Positions 1 through 6,356 of a DNA stretch of 19,075 nt are shown here, one piece after another (position 1 is the stretch's first letter; every line of letters starts with the position of its first letter). The notes under the pieces are model-generated. The model was given only the letters and a program-made list of their open reading frames with translations. It was not told where the DNA came from and searched no databases. A program made the translations under genes and the position numbers. Source of the stretch: JAVKFY01 sp040223615 (lineage in GTDB: Bacteria > Pseudomonadota > Alphaproteobacteria > GCA-2731375); assembly GCA_040223615.1 (NCBI GenBank), contig JAVKFY010000035.1, positions 1-19,075 on the forward strand, given 5' to 3'.

Positions 1-37
1 TGGTTTCGTCGTCGGCCGTACCAACAAGATTAGCCAT
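1..37 (-). CDS. RTX-type calcium-binding protein, N-terminal codons only (partial, runs off left edge)
   Basis: The minus strand has an ATG at 37-35 followed by codons for MANLVGTADDET, which run off the window. A GGAG Shine-Dalgarno lies 9 nt upstream. Short N-termini of the form MANLxGTxxDD are typical of secreted hemolysin-type (GGxGxDxLx) calcium-binding proteins, which lack a cleavable signal peptide and leave by type I secretion. Only twelve codons are visible, so the family call is an inference. It fits the full RTX gene further along on the same strand. The 175 bp between this start and the next gene would hold its promoter; I see no clear -35/-10 pair there. Confidence 0.45.
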   Translation of the reverse strand, partial: MANLVGTADDET

Positions 38-212
38 GACTAGGCACTCCACTGTTTCAATCCGGCACAAACACCGGGCCATCCGACCCGCGCCGGGACG
101 CAATCATGTTTTGTTATCGTTAACTGCAAGCGGCACGCCACCTGCCGACAGCCAGTTCGGGCTATCGTTTTTACGAGGGTAGCGCAGGATTCCAGCGTCT
201 GCCAGCCGGCGC

Positions 213-1217
213 CTACGCCCGATCCTCGTAGTTCCGCGCCATGAAGGCGCCGAGATAGTCACCATACACGATCGGCGCGTGGCGCGGTGGATCTTCCGTG
301 CCGCAACAGGTCGGCAGGCACTCGATGGTGACGTCGGTGCGCGGATCGTAGAAGAACGGGATCGCGTAGCGCGCGCGTCCGGCCTCGTTGCGCACCCGGT
401 GCGCCGTCGACAGCAGCCGGTCGTTCGACCAGCGCCGCAGGATGTCGCCACTGTTCACCAGGAACGCGCCCGGCAGGTCCGGCACCGCCATCCAGTCGCG
501 CCCGTCTGGCCGCACCGACAGGCCCGGCACGTCGTTATTCGCCAGCAGCGTCATGAACCCGGCGTCGGTGTGCGGCGCCAGACCGTATTGTTCATCGACG
601 TAGTCGGTCGACGGATAGTGCGACAGCCGCAGCGTGATCTGCGCGTCGGCGAAGTGCGGGTCGAACCACGGCGCCGGCAGCCCGAGCGCGCCGGCGTAGA
701 GCGGCAGCAGCCGGCGGGCCAGCGCCTCCATGGCGTCGAAATAGCCGATCAGGGTCTCGCGGAAGCCCGGCAGACCGTCCGGCCACTGGTTCAGGCCCCG
801 CATCGGCACGTCGTTGACCACGTCGGGATCGTCGGGCGCGCGCTCGCGCTTCATGAAGAAGGCGGCGTTCAGGTTCGGTTTGGCGACCTTGGCGATCGCC
901 GACGACCGGCTGCGGCCGGCGCCGAGCGCGACGTAGCCGATATTGTGCTTGTTGAACTTTAGCCGGTCCTTGGCCGCCGTCGGCAGCGCGTGGAAACGCG
1001 CGGCCTGCGCGAACACCGCGTCGATCTGCGCCTGCGATATGCCGTGGCCGACGATGAAGAAGAAGCCGACGGTGGTCAGCGCCCGGTGCAGTTCGGACGC
1101 CAGCCGCTCGCGCTCGCCCGCCGCACCCGACAGGTAGCCGGCGAGGTCGAGCACCGGGAAGCCGGCCGCGTCCTGCTGCGCGCGGCCGGACATGGTGCTT
1201 GCGGTGAGACCGGGCAT
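213..1217 (-). CDS. Isopenicillin N synthase family 2-oxoglutarate/Fe(II) dioxygenase
   Basis: This 334-aa protein has the non-haem iron oxygenase layout: an N-terminal DIOX_N region (about residues 20-130, with VGFFFIVGHGI at 50-60) and a C-terminal 2OG-FeII_Oxy jelly roll. Iron ligands are visible as H216 and D218 in APHTDAGF, and H273 in STAHRV. The co-substrate Arg is probably R283 in RYAIPFF; the family usually has RYS, so Ala replaces Ser here. Such enzymes hydroxylate or oxidise small molecules in the cytosol, and the substrate cannot be read from sequence. The ATG at 1217 is preferred because GAGGGAG lies upstream; an internal ATG at 1193 has no ribosome site. It diverges from the SDR gene with 78 bp between starts, so the two may share control. 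The family name does not imply penicillin biosynthesis. Confidence 0.9.
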   Translation of the reverse strand: MPGLTASTMSGRAQQDAAGFPVLDLAGYLSGAAGERERLASELHRALTTVGFFFIVGHGISQAQIDAVFAQAARFHALPTAAKDRLKFNKHNIGYVALGAGRSRSSAIAKVAKPNLNAAFFMKRERAPDDPDVVNDVPMRGLNQWPDGLPGFRETLIGYFDAMEALARRLLPLYAGALGLPAPWFDPHFADAQITLRLSHYPSTDYVDEQYGLAPHTDAGFMTLLANNDVPGLSVRPDGRDWMAVPDLPGAFLVNSGDILRRWSNDRLLSTAHRVRNEAGRARYAIPFFYDPRTDVTIECLPTCCGTEDPPRHAPIVYGDYLGAFMARNYEDRA

Positions 1218-1295
1218 GTCCCGTACACTCCCTCAATTCTGCCGCAGTTTCGGCCCGAGACGCCGACGGCGGCAAGTCCTGGGAGGAAGAGTGCC

Positions 1296-2090
1296 ATGAG
1301 CAGACTGGCGGGCAAACGCGCCATCGTCACCGGCGCCGGCAGCGGCATCGGCCGGGCCAGCGCCCGGCTGTTCGCGCGCGAGGGTGCGAAAGTGCTGTGC
1401 GTCGACCGCGCCGCCGACGCCGTGGGCGAGACCGCGGCGCTGATCGACGCCGACGACGGCACCGCCTTGTCGATCGCGGCCGATGCCGGCAACGAGGCCC
1501 AGGTCGAGGCCTTCGTGCAGCGCTGCGTCGACGAGTGGGGCGGGGTCGACGTGCTGTACGCCAACGCCGGCATCTCCGGCGGCCAGAAACGGCTGTTCGA
1601 GCAGACCGTGGAGGACTGGAACGAGATCCTGCGCGTCAACCTGGTCGGCGTGTTCCTGGCGGTGCGCGCGGCGGCGCGCGACATGGCTGGGCGCGGCGCC
1701 GGCTCGATTGTCTGCACCGCCTCGGTCGGCGGCCTGCGGGCCAACGCCGGCAACGGGCCCTACGGCGCCTCCAAGGCCGGCGTGATCAGCTTCGTGCAGA
1801 CCGCGGCAACCGACCTGGCCGGCACCGGCGTGCGGATCAACGCGGTTTGCCCCGGCCTGATCGAGACCGGTATGACCAGCCCGCTCTTCGTCCGCGCCCG
1901 CGAGCGCGGCACCGAGGGCAAGATCGGGCAGCTCAACCCGCTGCGCCGCTACGGTCACCCCGAGGAGATCGCCGCGATGGCGCTGTTCCTGGCCAGCGAC
2001 GACGCCTCGTACGTGAACGGCTGCGCCTTCCCGGTCGATGGCGGCCTCAACAGCGCGCATCCCTTCGCGCCGGGCATGCAGCCGCGATGA
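1296..2090 (+). CDS. SDR family NAD(P)-dependent oxidoreductase
   Basis: This is a 264-aa classical short-chain dehydrogenase/reductase. The cofactor motif TGAGSGIG is at residues 12-19. An acidic D37 ends the second beta strand, which suggests NAD(H) preference. NAG is at 90-92, and the catalytic tetrad is N115, S143, Y156 and K160 (YGASK). The C-terminal PVDGG motif is typical of the family. It would oxidise a secondary alcohol or reduce a ketone in the cytosol; FabG-like or hydroxyacyl-CoA dehydrogenase roles are possible but not shown. The ATG at 1296 has a strong GGAGGAAG site at about 1283-1290. Its stop codon overlaps the next start as ATGA (2087-2090), so it is translationally coupled to the DUF35 gene. 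An upstream in-frame extension to 990 lies antisense to the oxygenase and is rejected. Confidence 0.93.
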   Translation: MSRLAGKRAIVTGAGSGIGRASARLFAREGAKVLCVDRAADAVGETAALIDADDGTALSIAADAGNEAQVEAFVQRCVDEWGGVDVLYANAGISGGQKRLFEQTVEDWNEILRVNLVGVFLAVRAAARDMAGRGAGSIVCTASVGGLRANAGNGPYGASKAGVISFVQTAATDLAGTGVRINAVCPGLIETGMTSPLFVRARERGTEGKIGQLNPLRRYGHPEEIAAMALFLASDDASYVNGCAFPVDGGLNSAHPFAPGMQPR

Positions 2091-2470
2091 GCCCCAAGGC
2101 GCAGTTGTTCAAAGACGGTGCGCCGGGCGATCCGGCCGTGCTGGTCGGCCGCAAGTGCGTCGCCTGCGGCCGGGTGCACTTCCCGCCGCAGGATTATGGC
2201 TGCGAAGGCTGCGGCGCCCACGGCGACGACTTTCCGGAGGTCGAGATCGGCGGCGCCGGGCGCATCAAGGGCGTCGCCGCGCTGCACCGCCACGACCTCG
2301 CCGGCGTGCCGAAGCCGGCCTACATCGCCGAGATCGAGCTCGACGACGGCCCGGCGCTGGAGGCCATCCTCGACGCCGACGACGGTGCCGGGATGACCGC
2401 CGGCGACCGCGTCAGCGCCGTCCTGGTCGAGGCCGACGGCAAGATCGACCTACGCTTCAGGCCGGCCTGA
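2087..2470 (+). CDS. DUF35 / Zn-ribbon OB-fold protein
   Basis: This 127-aa protein has a rubredoxin-like zinc ribbon with two CxxC pairs (CVAC at about 24-27 and CEGC at about 39-42), followed by an acyl-CoA-associated OB-fold, as in DUF35. In known systems DUF35 proteins or domains bind thiolase-fold enzymes (acetoacetyl-CoA thiolase/HMG-CoA synthase complexes in archaea, Ltp2-ChsH2 aldolases in actinobacteria). They may act as a CoA-ester channel or scaffold. The start overlaps the SDR stop by ATGA. No thiolase sits directly beside it; the only thiolase-fold gene in the window is about 3.9 kb downstream on the same strand, beyond the metZ operon. The protein has a normal length for a stand-alone DUF35 protein. 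Confidence 0.85.
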   Translation: MSPKAQLFKDGAPGDPAVLVGRKCVACGRVHFPPQDYGCEGCGAHGDDFPEVEIGGAGRIKGVAALHRHDLAGVPKPAYIAEIELDDGPALEAILDADDGAGMTAGDRVSAVLVEADGKIDLRFRPA

Positions 2471-2674
2471 GTCAGAACGCCTCGGGCCGAAAGGAGACCC
2501 TCGGCGGTGGGGTTGAGTTGTAGAGAATCGTAGTCTGGTTCGATGTCCTCGCAGGCGACATCCGTGAATTTATTGCCAGGGATCATCAGGGCCGCCTCAA
2601 CACATATTGCGAATAAACTGATATCTGATTTAGAGTGCCGGCCAGGGGGGCTCGTGTTGTACTGGGGTATTGCA

Positions 2675-2866
2675 GTGCGTGAGCAACGATTCGTGAAAGA
2701 GTTCGCCAGCGTCATCGAGACACACGGCACTGGCGCCGAGACCCACATTATCGATCGTATCCGCGAGGCCGGCGACGCCGGCGACCGGGCTGGATACCGC
2801 CGCTGGCGACGAGCGCTCCAGGCCTTGGAGTTGCTGCGCGCCGACGATGACGCCGCGGGCGGGTAG
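2675..2866 (+). CDS. Small hypothetical protein, start uncertain
   Basis: I do not recognise a firm family. The frame is open from an ATG at 2543 (107 aa), but the first 44 codons look non-coding. A GTG at 2675 with a GGGG site 7 nt upstream gives a better 63-aa product. That product is mostly helical and charged: VREQRFVKEF, then THGTGAETHIIDRIREA, then a GDAGDRAGYRRWRRALQALE stretch. The pattern (helix, A/G-rich turn, WRR helix) recalls small DUF-type proteins of alphaproteobacteria that contain an HG.GAE.HI..RI.....GD..G...W core, but I cannot confirm the match. It sits alone between the DUF35 gene and a degraded region and has no partner. Confidence 0.4.
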   Translation: MREQRFVKEFASVIETHGTGAETHIIDRIREAGDAGDRAGYRRWRRALQALELLRADDDAAGG

Positions 2867-2871
2867 ATCTG

Positions 2872-3153
2872 TCATCGACCACCGATCCTGACAGGTGCGG
2901 CGGCGTTGGCGCCGGCGTTGAGTGGCACCTGGTCGCCGGCGTCGTGGCCGGCCCAGAAGCAGTTCTGTGTCTTAGCCAGCTCGCGTCGCAAACGGCGACG
3001 GCGACGTTCCTCGGCCGGCGACGGCGGCGACACCTCGGCCGGTGCATTGTCGACCTTCAGCGGCGGTGCTGGCGGCCAGCCCAGGTCGCGCAGCCGCGTG
3101 ACCAGCCGGGCAACGAAGCCGCGCTCGAAGGACGGCGTCGTCGAGTTGGCCGG
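2872..3153 (-). pseudogene. Remnant: C-terminal end of an unidentified gene
   Basis: One minus-strand frame is open from just after a TAA at 3156-3154 down to a TGA at 2874-2872. It encodes about 93 residues that look like real protein rather than noise: RLVTRLRDLGWPPAPPLKVD, an Arg-rich helix EERRRRRLRRELAKT, then NCFWAGHDAGDQVPLNAG. There is no ATG near its beginning, so it looks like a 3' fragment of a longer gene that has lost its start. The opposite strand also carries a plausible protein end (GYRAAADAYRARIEALRTSV, stop at 3215-3217) in a frame open from 2906. One of the two must be a shadow, and I cannot decide which with certainty. No function is proposed. Confidence 0.35.
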
Positions 3154-3240
3154 TTATCGCGCCGCCGCCGACGCGTACCGTGCCCGCATTGAGGCACTGC
3201 GGACCTCGGTCGAATAGCTGAGGTGGGACGGGCTGCCACG

Positions 3241-3266
3241 AGGTCGGACGCTGCTCCGTCCGACCT
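3241..3266. repeat. Perfect 10-bp inverted repeat (hairpin)
   Basis: AGGTCGGACG at 3241-3250 and its exact complement at 3257-3266 enclose a 6-nt loop. No T-run follows on either strand, so it is not a standard intrinsic terminator. It lies just after the stop of the plus-strand frame ending at 3217, in the degraded region. Confidence 0.6.
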
Positions 3267-3484
3267 AGCGGTGGATGATATTCGCGCGGCCCGGATTTGC
3301 GCCATCGCCGCCGCCCTCGTCCGTGCTACCTCGCCGCCGATCCGCCATCCGAACCGGCGCACCGTCGTTCCCTGATATGCCGCCTAAGCCCTTGGTGTCC
3401 CGATATATATCGCCCGATCCCGCCCAATCCCGCCCCCGCCATCCAAACCAGCGCGTCACATGAGCTGCCCGGGTCAAGCCCACG
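3267..3484. other. Intergenic stretch with no supported gene
   Basis: No frame here has a good start, ribosome site or recognisable protein. It holds a perfect 12-bp palindrome CGATATATATCG at 3401-3412, an AT-rich island in GC-rich DNA, followed by two near-identical 10-mers ending in ATCCCGCCC (3416-3435). A minus-strand frame (to 3265) reads through both this stretch and the repeat element and is probably not translated. Confidence 0.5.
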
Positions 3485-3771
3485 GGTGTCCGGTTAAGAC
3501 GTCGCGCAACGATCAGAAGCGTCTTGGAGAACAGTCGGTTGCGCTGTCCCACGATTGGAGTGGACGGCACTTCCATAGGAACCTCGTCATTCCTGCGAAA
3601 GCAGGAATCCAGACCGGCCGCTGTGGCGGGTTCACGCGGAGACGCGGAGCGCCGATCCGCGCAACTACGCGTTCTCCGCGGCTCCGCGTGCCCTATATCG
3701 GCGTTGCCTGGATGCCAACCTGCGCTGGCATGACGCATATTGTTGGTCCCGCCAGAGCTTAACCGGACACC
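3485..3771. mobile_element. MITE-like element made of nested inverted repeats
   Basis: A 287-bp non-coding unit is bounded by perfect 14-bp terminal inverted repeats: GGTGTCCGGTTAAG at 3485-3498 and its complement at 3758-3771. Just outside, CCAC is also shared between the two ends. Inside are two more inverted layers. One is an imperfect 27-bp pair (3586-3612 and 3708-3734, GTCATTCCTGCG... against ...GGCATGAC) that resembles intergenic repeats common in alphaproteobacteria. The other is a 17-bp pair with one mismatch (3633-3649 and 3674-3690, CACGCGGAGACGCGGAG). The octamer TCAAGCCC occurs directly repeated on both sides (3474-3481 and 3778-3785) and could be a target-site duplication. No transposase is encoded, so the element would be mobilised in trans if it is mobile. 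The family is not identified. Confidence 0.6.
3586..3734. repeat. REP-like palindromic intergenic repeat inside the element
   Basis: The left arm 3586-3612 contains its own small palindrome (TTCCTGCGAAAGCAGGAA). The right arm 3708-3734 is its degenerate complement. The GTCATTCC...GAAAGC...GGAATCCAG pattern is a widespread intergenic repeat type in alphaproteobacterial genomes (recalled, not searched). The central 17-bp inverted pair 3633-3649/3674-3690 sits between the arms. Confidence 0.6.
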
Positions 3772-3888
3772 TGTGGTTCAAGCCCGCGCATGACGAGACA
3801 TTCTGGAACCAGAAGACATTTCGTCAGAGCCGAGGTCGACCCGGCTCTCTCCGACGAGGCATCTGCCGCGCGTCTGGCCGGCAACGCC

Positions 3889-4383
3889 CTACCCGGCGCT
3901 GGCGATCTGCCACTGTCCGTCGGGCTGGCGGCAGGCGTGACCGTTGGCGCGTTCGGTGCGGCCGTCGATCTCGACGGTCTGCTCGAACGGGCGGCACGGG
4001 CGCGCGTCCTTCAGCGCCGCCGGACCGGCGACGACATTGCCCGTACGGCCATTGTCCGGGTTGCGCCACGGCTTGGCGACGCCGGTCGGCGCGGTCTCCA
4101 GCGCAGTCTGCGTGGTCCGGTCGATATGCCAGCGGTCGCTGTCGACCAGCTTGCGGGCCACCGCGCCACCGAACAGCGCGCCCATCGAGGCGCCGCCGAC
4201 CGTCGCCACGGTGCGGCCGAAGCCGCTGCCGACCTTGGAGCCCAAGGTTCCGCCCGCCAGGCCGCCGAAACCGGCGCCCAGCGCGCCGGCGACCTGCTTC
4301 GGCCCGATACCCAGATCGGCGCAGCCGGCCAGCAGCACGCAAACCCCCATCGCCATGACGCGTTTGGCCACGATATGTCGCAC
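3889..4383 (-). CDS. Glycine-zipper surface-antigen lipoprotein (Rickettsia 17-kDa antigen type)
   Basis: This is a 164-aa outer-membrane lipoprotein. A signal peptide of about 20 residues ends in the lipobox LLAGC (Cys21). A glycine-zipper segment (about 32-75, GALGAGFGGLAGG and GGASMGALFGG) follows. The soluble C-terminal part has WRNPDNGRTGNV and a Cys-containing CRPFEQTVEIDG...HACRQPDGQW region, as in 17-kDa surface antigen proteins. Its role would be structural in the outer membrane. I chose the GTG at 4383 because GGAGG lies 7 nt upstream; an in-frame ATG at 4416 would place 11 extra residues ahead of the signal peptide. It is a single gene, lying 92 bp downstream of metZ on the same strand. 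A 7-1-7 palindrome lies in its upstream region. Confidence 0.85.
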   Translation of the reverse strand: MRHIVAKRVMAMGVCVLLAGCADLGIGPKQVAGALGAGFGGLAGGTLGSKVGSGFGRTVATVGGASMGALFGGAVARKLVDSDRWHIDRTTQTALETAPTGVAKPWRNPDNGRTGNVVAGPAALKDARPCRPFEQTVEIDGRTERANGHACRQPDGQWQIASAG

Positions 4384-4402
4384 GGTGATCCCTCCACAAA
4401 AG

Positions 4403-4417
4403 ATTGCTAGTAGCAAT
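4403..4417. promoter_or_regulatory. Palindrome in the lipoprotein leader, possible operator
   Basis: ATTGCTA-G-TAGCAAT is a perfect 7-1-7 inverted repeat, 19 bp upstream of the GTG start of the lipoprotein gene and just before its GGAGG site. It is AT-rich against a GC-rich background and overlaps the region where a -10 element (TATATT on the minus strand) would be. It could be an operator or a short leader hairpin; no regulator is identified. Confidence 0.35.
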
Positions 4418-4475
4418 ATACATGATCCAGGGCCGAAATCCAGCGCCGGTCCAGGCGCGACCCGACCGCGCCGCC

Positions 4476-5678
4476 CTAGCGCGCCGCGTCGAGCGCCTGG
4501 AACAGGTCCTCGATCAGGTCCTCGACGTCTTCCAGCCCGACCGACAGCCGCACCATGCCATCGCTTACACCGATCCGCGCCCGGCCCTCCGCGCCCATGG
4601 CGCGGTGCGTCGAGGTCGTCGGATGGGTGATCAGGCTTTTCGAATCACCCAGGTTGTTGGAGATGTCGATCAGGCGCAGCGCGTTCAGCATCTTGAAGGC
4701 ACGCGGCTGGCCGCCCGGCAGTTCGAAGGCCACCACGGTGCCGCCGGCCTTCATCTGCCGCTGCGCCAGCTTGAACTGCGGATGGCTCGGCAGGCCCGGA
4801 TAGAGCACCCGATCGACGTCGTCGCGGCCTTCCAGCGCCTCGGCGACCTTCAACGCCGAGCCCGACATGTGGTTGACCCGCAGCGCCAACGTCTCCAGGC
4901 CTTTGAGCAGCACCCAAGCGTTGAACGGCGACAGCGCCGGCCCGGTGTGGCGGATGAACGGCTGCACCAGCTTGTCGATATAGTCGAAGCTGCCGAGCAC
5001 GGCGCCGCCCAGGCAGCGGCCCTGGCCGTCGATATGCTTGGTCGCGGAATACACCACCACGTCGGCGCCGAGCTCGAACGGACGCTGCAGCAACGGCGTG
5101 GCGAAGACGTTGTCGATCACCACTTTGGCGCCGACCTTGTGCGCCAGCTCGCACACCGCCGGAATGTCGATCAGTTCCAGCGTCGGGTTGGCCGGCGATT
5201 CCAGGAACACCGCCTTGGTGTTCGACGTCAGCGCGTCGCGCCACTGATCCAGGTCGGGGCCGTCGACCAGCGTCGTCGCGATGCCGTAGCGCGGCAGGAT
5301 TTCGGTCAGGATGTAGTGGCAGGAGCCGAACAGTGCGCGGCTGCCGACCACATGGTCGCCGGCCTTGGTCAGCGCCAGCAGCGAGACGAACACCGCCGCC
5401 ATGCCGCTGGCGGTGCCATAGCAGGCCTCCGCCCCGTCGAGCAGCGCGATGCGCTCCTCGAACATCTTCACCGTCGGGTTGCCGTAGCGCGAGTAGATGA
5501 AGCCGTCGGCCTCGCCCTTGAACCGGGCCTCGGCCTGCTCGGCGCTGTCATAGACGAAGCCTGACGACAGGTACATCGCCTCGCTGGTCTCGCCGAAGCT
5601 GGAGCGCCGGGTGCCGCCGCGCACTGCCTGCGTCGCCGGCCGCCAGGCGGGATGGCCCGCCTCGTGCGGGGCGTTCAC
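4476..5678 (-). CDS. metZ: O-succinylhomoserine sulfhydrylase
   Basis: This 400-aa PLP-dependent Cys/Met-metabolism enzyme joins O-succinylhomoserine and sulfide to give homocysteine and succinate, the direct sulfhydrylation route to methionine. Visible motifs are YSRYGNPT (62-69), ETxYGTASGMAA-like DGAEACYGTASGMAA (81-95), the PLP-binding Lys in YSATKHIDGQG (K214), and the C-terminal SLITHPTTSTH and RLSVGLED segments. Length and motifs fit MetZ better than MetB. The GTG start at 5678 overlaps the upstream rhodanese stop (GTGA, 5678-5675), so the pair is translationally coupled. An apparent N-terminal extension to 5993 in this frame is antisense-like reading of the rhodanese gene and is rejected. 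The operon is predicted to be repressed by S-adenosylmethionine through the SAM-II element upstream. Confidence 0.95.
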   Translation of the reverse strand: MNAPHEAGHPAWRPATQAVRGGTRRSSFGETSEAMYLSSGFVYDSAEQAEARFKGEADGFIYSRYGNPTVKMFEERIALLDGAEACYGTASGMAAVFVSLLALTKAGDHVVGSRALFGSCHYILTEILPRYGIATTLVDGPDLDQWRDALTSNTKAVFLESPANPTLELIDIPAVCELAHKVGAKVVIDNVFATPLLQRPFELGADVVVYSATKHIDGQGRCLGGAVLGSFDYIDKLVQPFIRHTGPALSPFNAWVLLKGLETLALRVNHMSGSALKVAEALEGRDDVDRVLYPGLPSHPQFKLAQRQMKAGGTVVAFELPGGQPRAFKMLNALRLIDISNNLGDSKSLITHPTTSTHRAMGAEGRARIGVSDGMVRLSVGLEDVEDLIEDLFQALDAAR

Positions 5679-6097
5679 TGCTGCACCCAGGGCAGGCCGG
5701 CGGCTTTCCAGCCGCTGTCGCGGCCGCGGTGGCCGACGTCGTCGAGCGGTCCCTCGAAACCGTCCGAGACGTTCCACGCGGTGAACCCGGCTGCGGTGAG
5801 CGCGATCGCGGCCGACCGGCTGCGCGCGCCGGAGCGGCAGATCACATAGATGTCCTGATCGGCGGCGATGCCCTCGGCACGCACCGCCTCGACGAAATCG
5901 TCGCGGATCGCCATGTCGGGATACTCCTGCCAGGACAGGAACAGCGTCTGCTTGGCGATGCCGCGCAGGTCGGGCACGCCGACGAACTGCCACTCCGGGC
6001 GGGTGCGGACGTCGAGCAGCACGGCGTTGTTACCGGCGCCCAGCCGCTTAAACGCCTCCGCCGAACTGACCTCGCCGGCGTAATCGGATGCACTCAT
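5675..6097 (-). CDS. Rhodanese-like domain protein coupled to metZ
   Basis: This 140-aa single rhodanese domain has the active-site loop CRSGARS (87-93, catalytic Cys87) and the LLDVRTRPEW motif (27-36) near the N-terminus. Rhodaneses carry a persulfide on the catalytic Cys and move sulfane sulfur between donors and acceptors. Here it is the first gene of a two-gene operon, and its stop overlaps the GTG of metZ by 4 bp. A role in supplying or handling reduced sulfur for homocysteine synthesis is therefore plausible, but it is an inference. The ATG at 6097 has AGAGGAGCG upstream as ribosome site. Expression should follow the SAM-II riboswitch in the 5' leader. Confidence 0.92.
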   Translation of the reverse strand: MSASDYAGEVSSAEAFKRLGAGNNAVLLDVRTRPEWQFVGVPDLRGIAKQTLFLSWQEYPDMAIRDDFVEAVRAEGIAADQDIYVICRSGARSRSAAIALTAAGFTAWNVSDGFEGPLDDVGHRGRDSGWKAAGLPWVQQ

Positions 6098-6193
6098 GGC
6101 TTTCGCTCCTCTCGCGAAGGGCGAGAACGGCGAACGGCGTCTGCGTGTCTTGGATATCCATCGCGGACGCTCCCCCCGTTCTCGAACACGGGC

Positions 6194-6214
6194 CCACGGG
6201 AGCTATCCCCGTGG
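6194..6214 (-). promoter_or_regulatory. Hairpin directly after the riboswitch (possible expression platform)
   Basis: In the minus-strand RNA, CCACGGG (6214-6208) pairs with CCCGTGG (6200-6194) around a 7-nt loop. A second weaker stem follows (CCCGT 6192-6188 with ACGGG 6179-6175). The two CCCGT strands are interchangeable partners, so alternative folds are possible. There is no U-run, so a terminator is not supported. Confidence 0.45.
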
Positions 6215-6264
6215 CGCTTTAGCGGGTGGTGACGCGGCCGCAAGCTGCCCTTCAAATTCCGCGA
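6213..6264 (-). ncRNA. SAM-II riboswitch (S-adenosylmethionine, alphaproteobacterial type)
   Basis: In the 5' leader of the rhodanese-metZ operon the RNA contains P1 CGCGG (6263-6259) paired with CCGCG (6237-6233). Between them lies a loop with the AATTTGA segment characteristic of the class. The loop end GCTTGCGG (6245-6238) can pair with the downstream CCGCTAAAGC (6225-6216) in two blocks, GCGG:CCGC and GCTT:AAGC. This gives the H-type pseudoknot of SAM-II, including the signature GCTAAAGCG tail. SAM-II elements control metA, metX and metZ genes in alphaproteobacteria, usually by turning expression off when SAM is abundant, so the context fits exactly. I identified it by motif and pairing, not by a covariance-model search; the loop begins AATTTG rather than the more usual GATTTG. 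Confidence 0.82.
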
Positions 6265-6285
6265 GCCGGTTCGGCCGGCCAAGCC

Positions 6286-6305
6286 CCGTTGGAACTGACC
6301 AACGG
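6286..6305 (-). repeat. Leader hairpin 5' of the riboswitch
   Basis: CCGTTGG and CCAACGG (7 bp each, perfect) enclose a 6-nt loop. If transcription starts near 6306 this hairpin would form the very 5' end of the mRNA, where it could protect the transcript or delay polymerase. Confidence 0.45.
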
Positions 6306-6312
6306 AAAGTCC

Positions 6313-6340
6313 ATCATGTTTACTGCGCCCCATAAGTCAA
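6313..6340 (-). promoter_or_regulatory. Predicted sigma-70-type promoter of the rhodanese-metZ operon
   Basis: On the minus strand TTGACT (6340-6335) and CATGAT (6318-6313) are separated by 16 nt. They lie about 50 nt upstream of the riboswitch. The -35 is near consensus and the -10 matches 4 of 6. The prediction rests on motif and position only. Confidence 0.4.
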
Positions 6341-6356
6341 GATTGGAGAGTTCCGC

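Noticed and set aside
213..1217. Beta-lactam biosynthesis gene
   Set aside because: Isopenicillin N synthase is only the name-giving family; there is no ACV synthetase or other biosynthetic gene in the window.
990..1295. N-terminal extension of the SDR (366-aa ORF)
   Set aside because: It runs antisense to the oxygenase; the ATG at 1296 has GGAGGA and starts exactly at the SDR fold.
3241..3266. Rho-independent terminator
   Set aside because: Strong stem but no T-tract on either strand.
4404..5564. Large plus-strand ORF opposite metZ
   Set aside because: His/Arg/Gln-rich antisense reading of a clear PLP enzyme.
4476..5993. Apparent rhodanese-MetZ fusion or 505-aa MetZ
   Set aside because: The extension 5679-5993 is in a different frame from the rhodanese and reads as Arg/Ala-rich shadow; rhodanese ends at 5675 and MetZ starts at the overlapping GTG.
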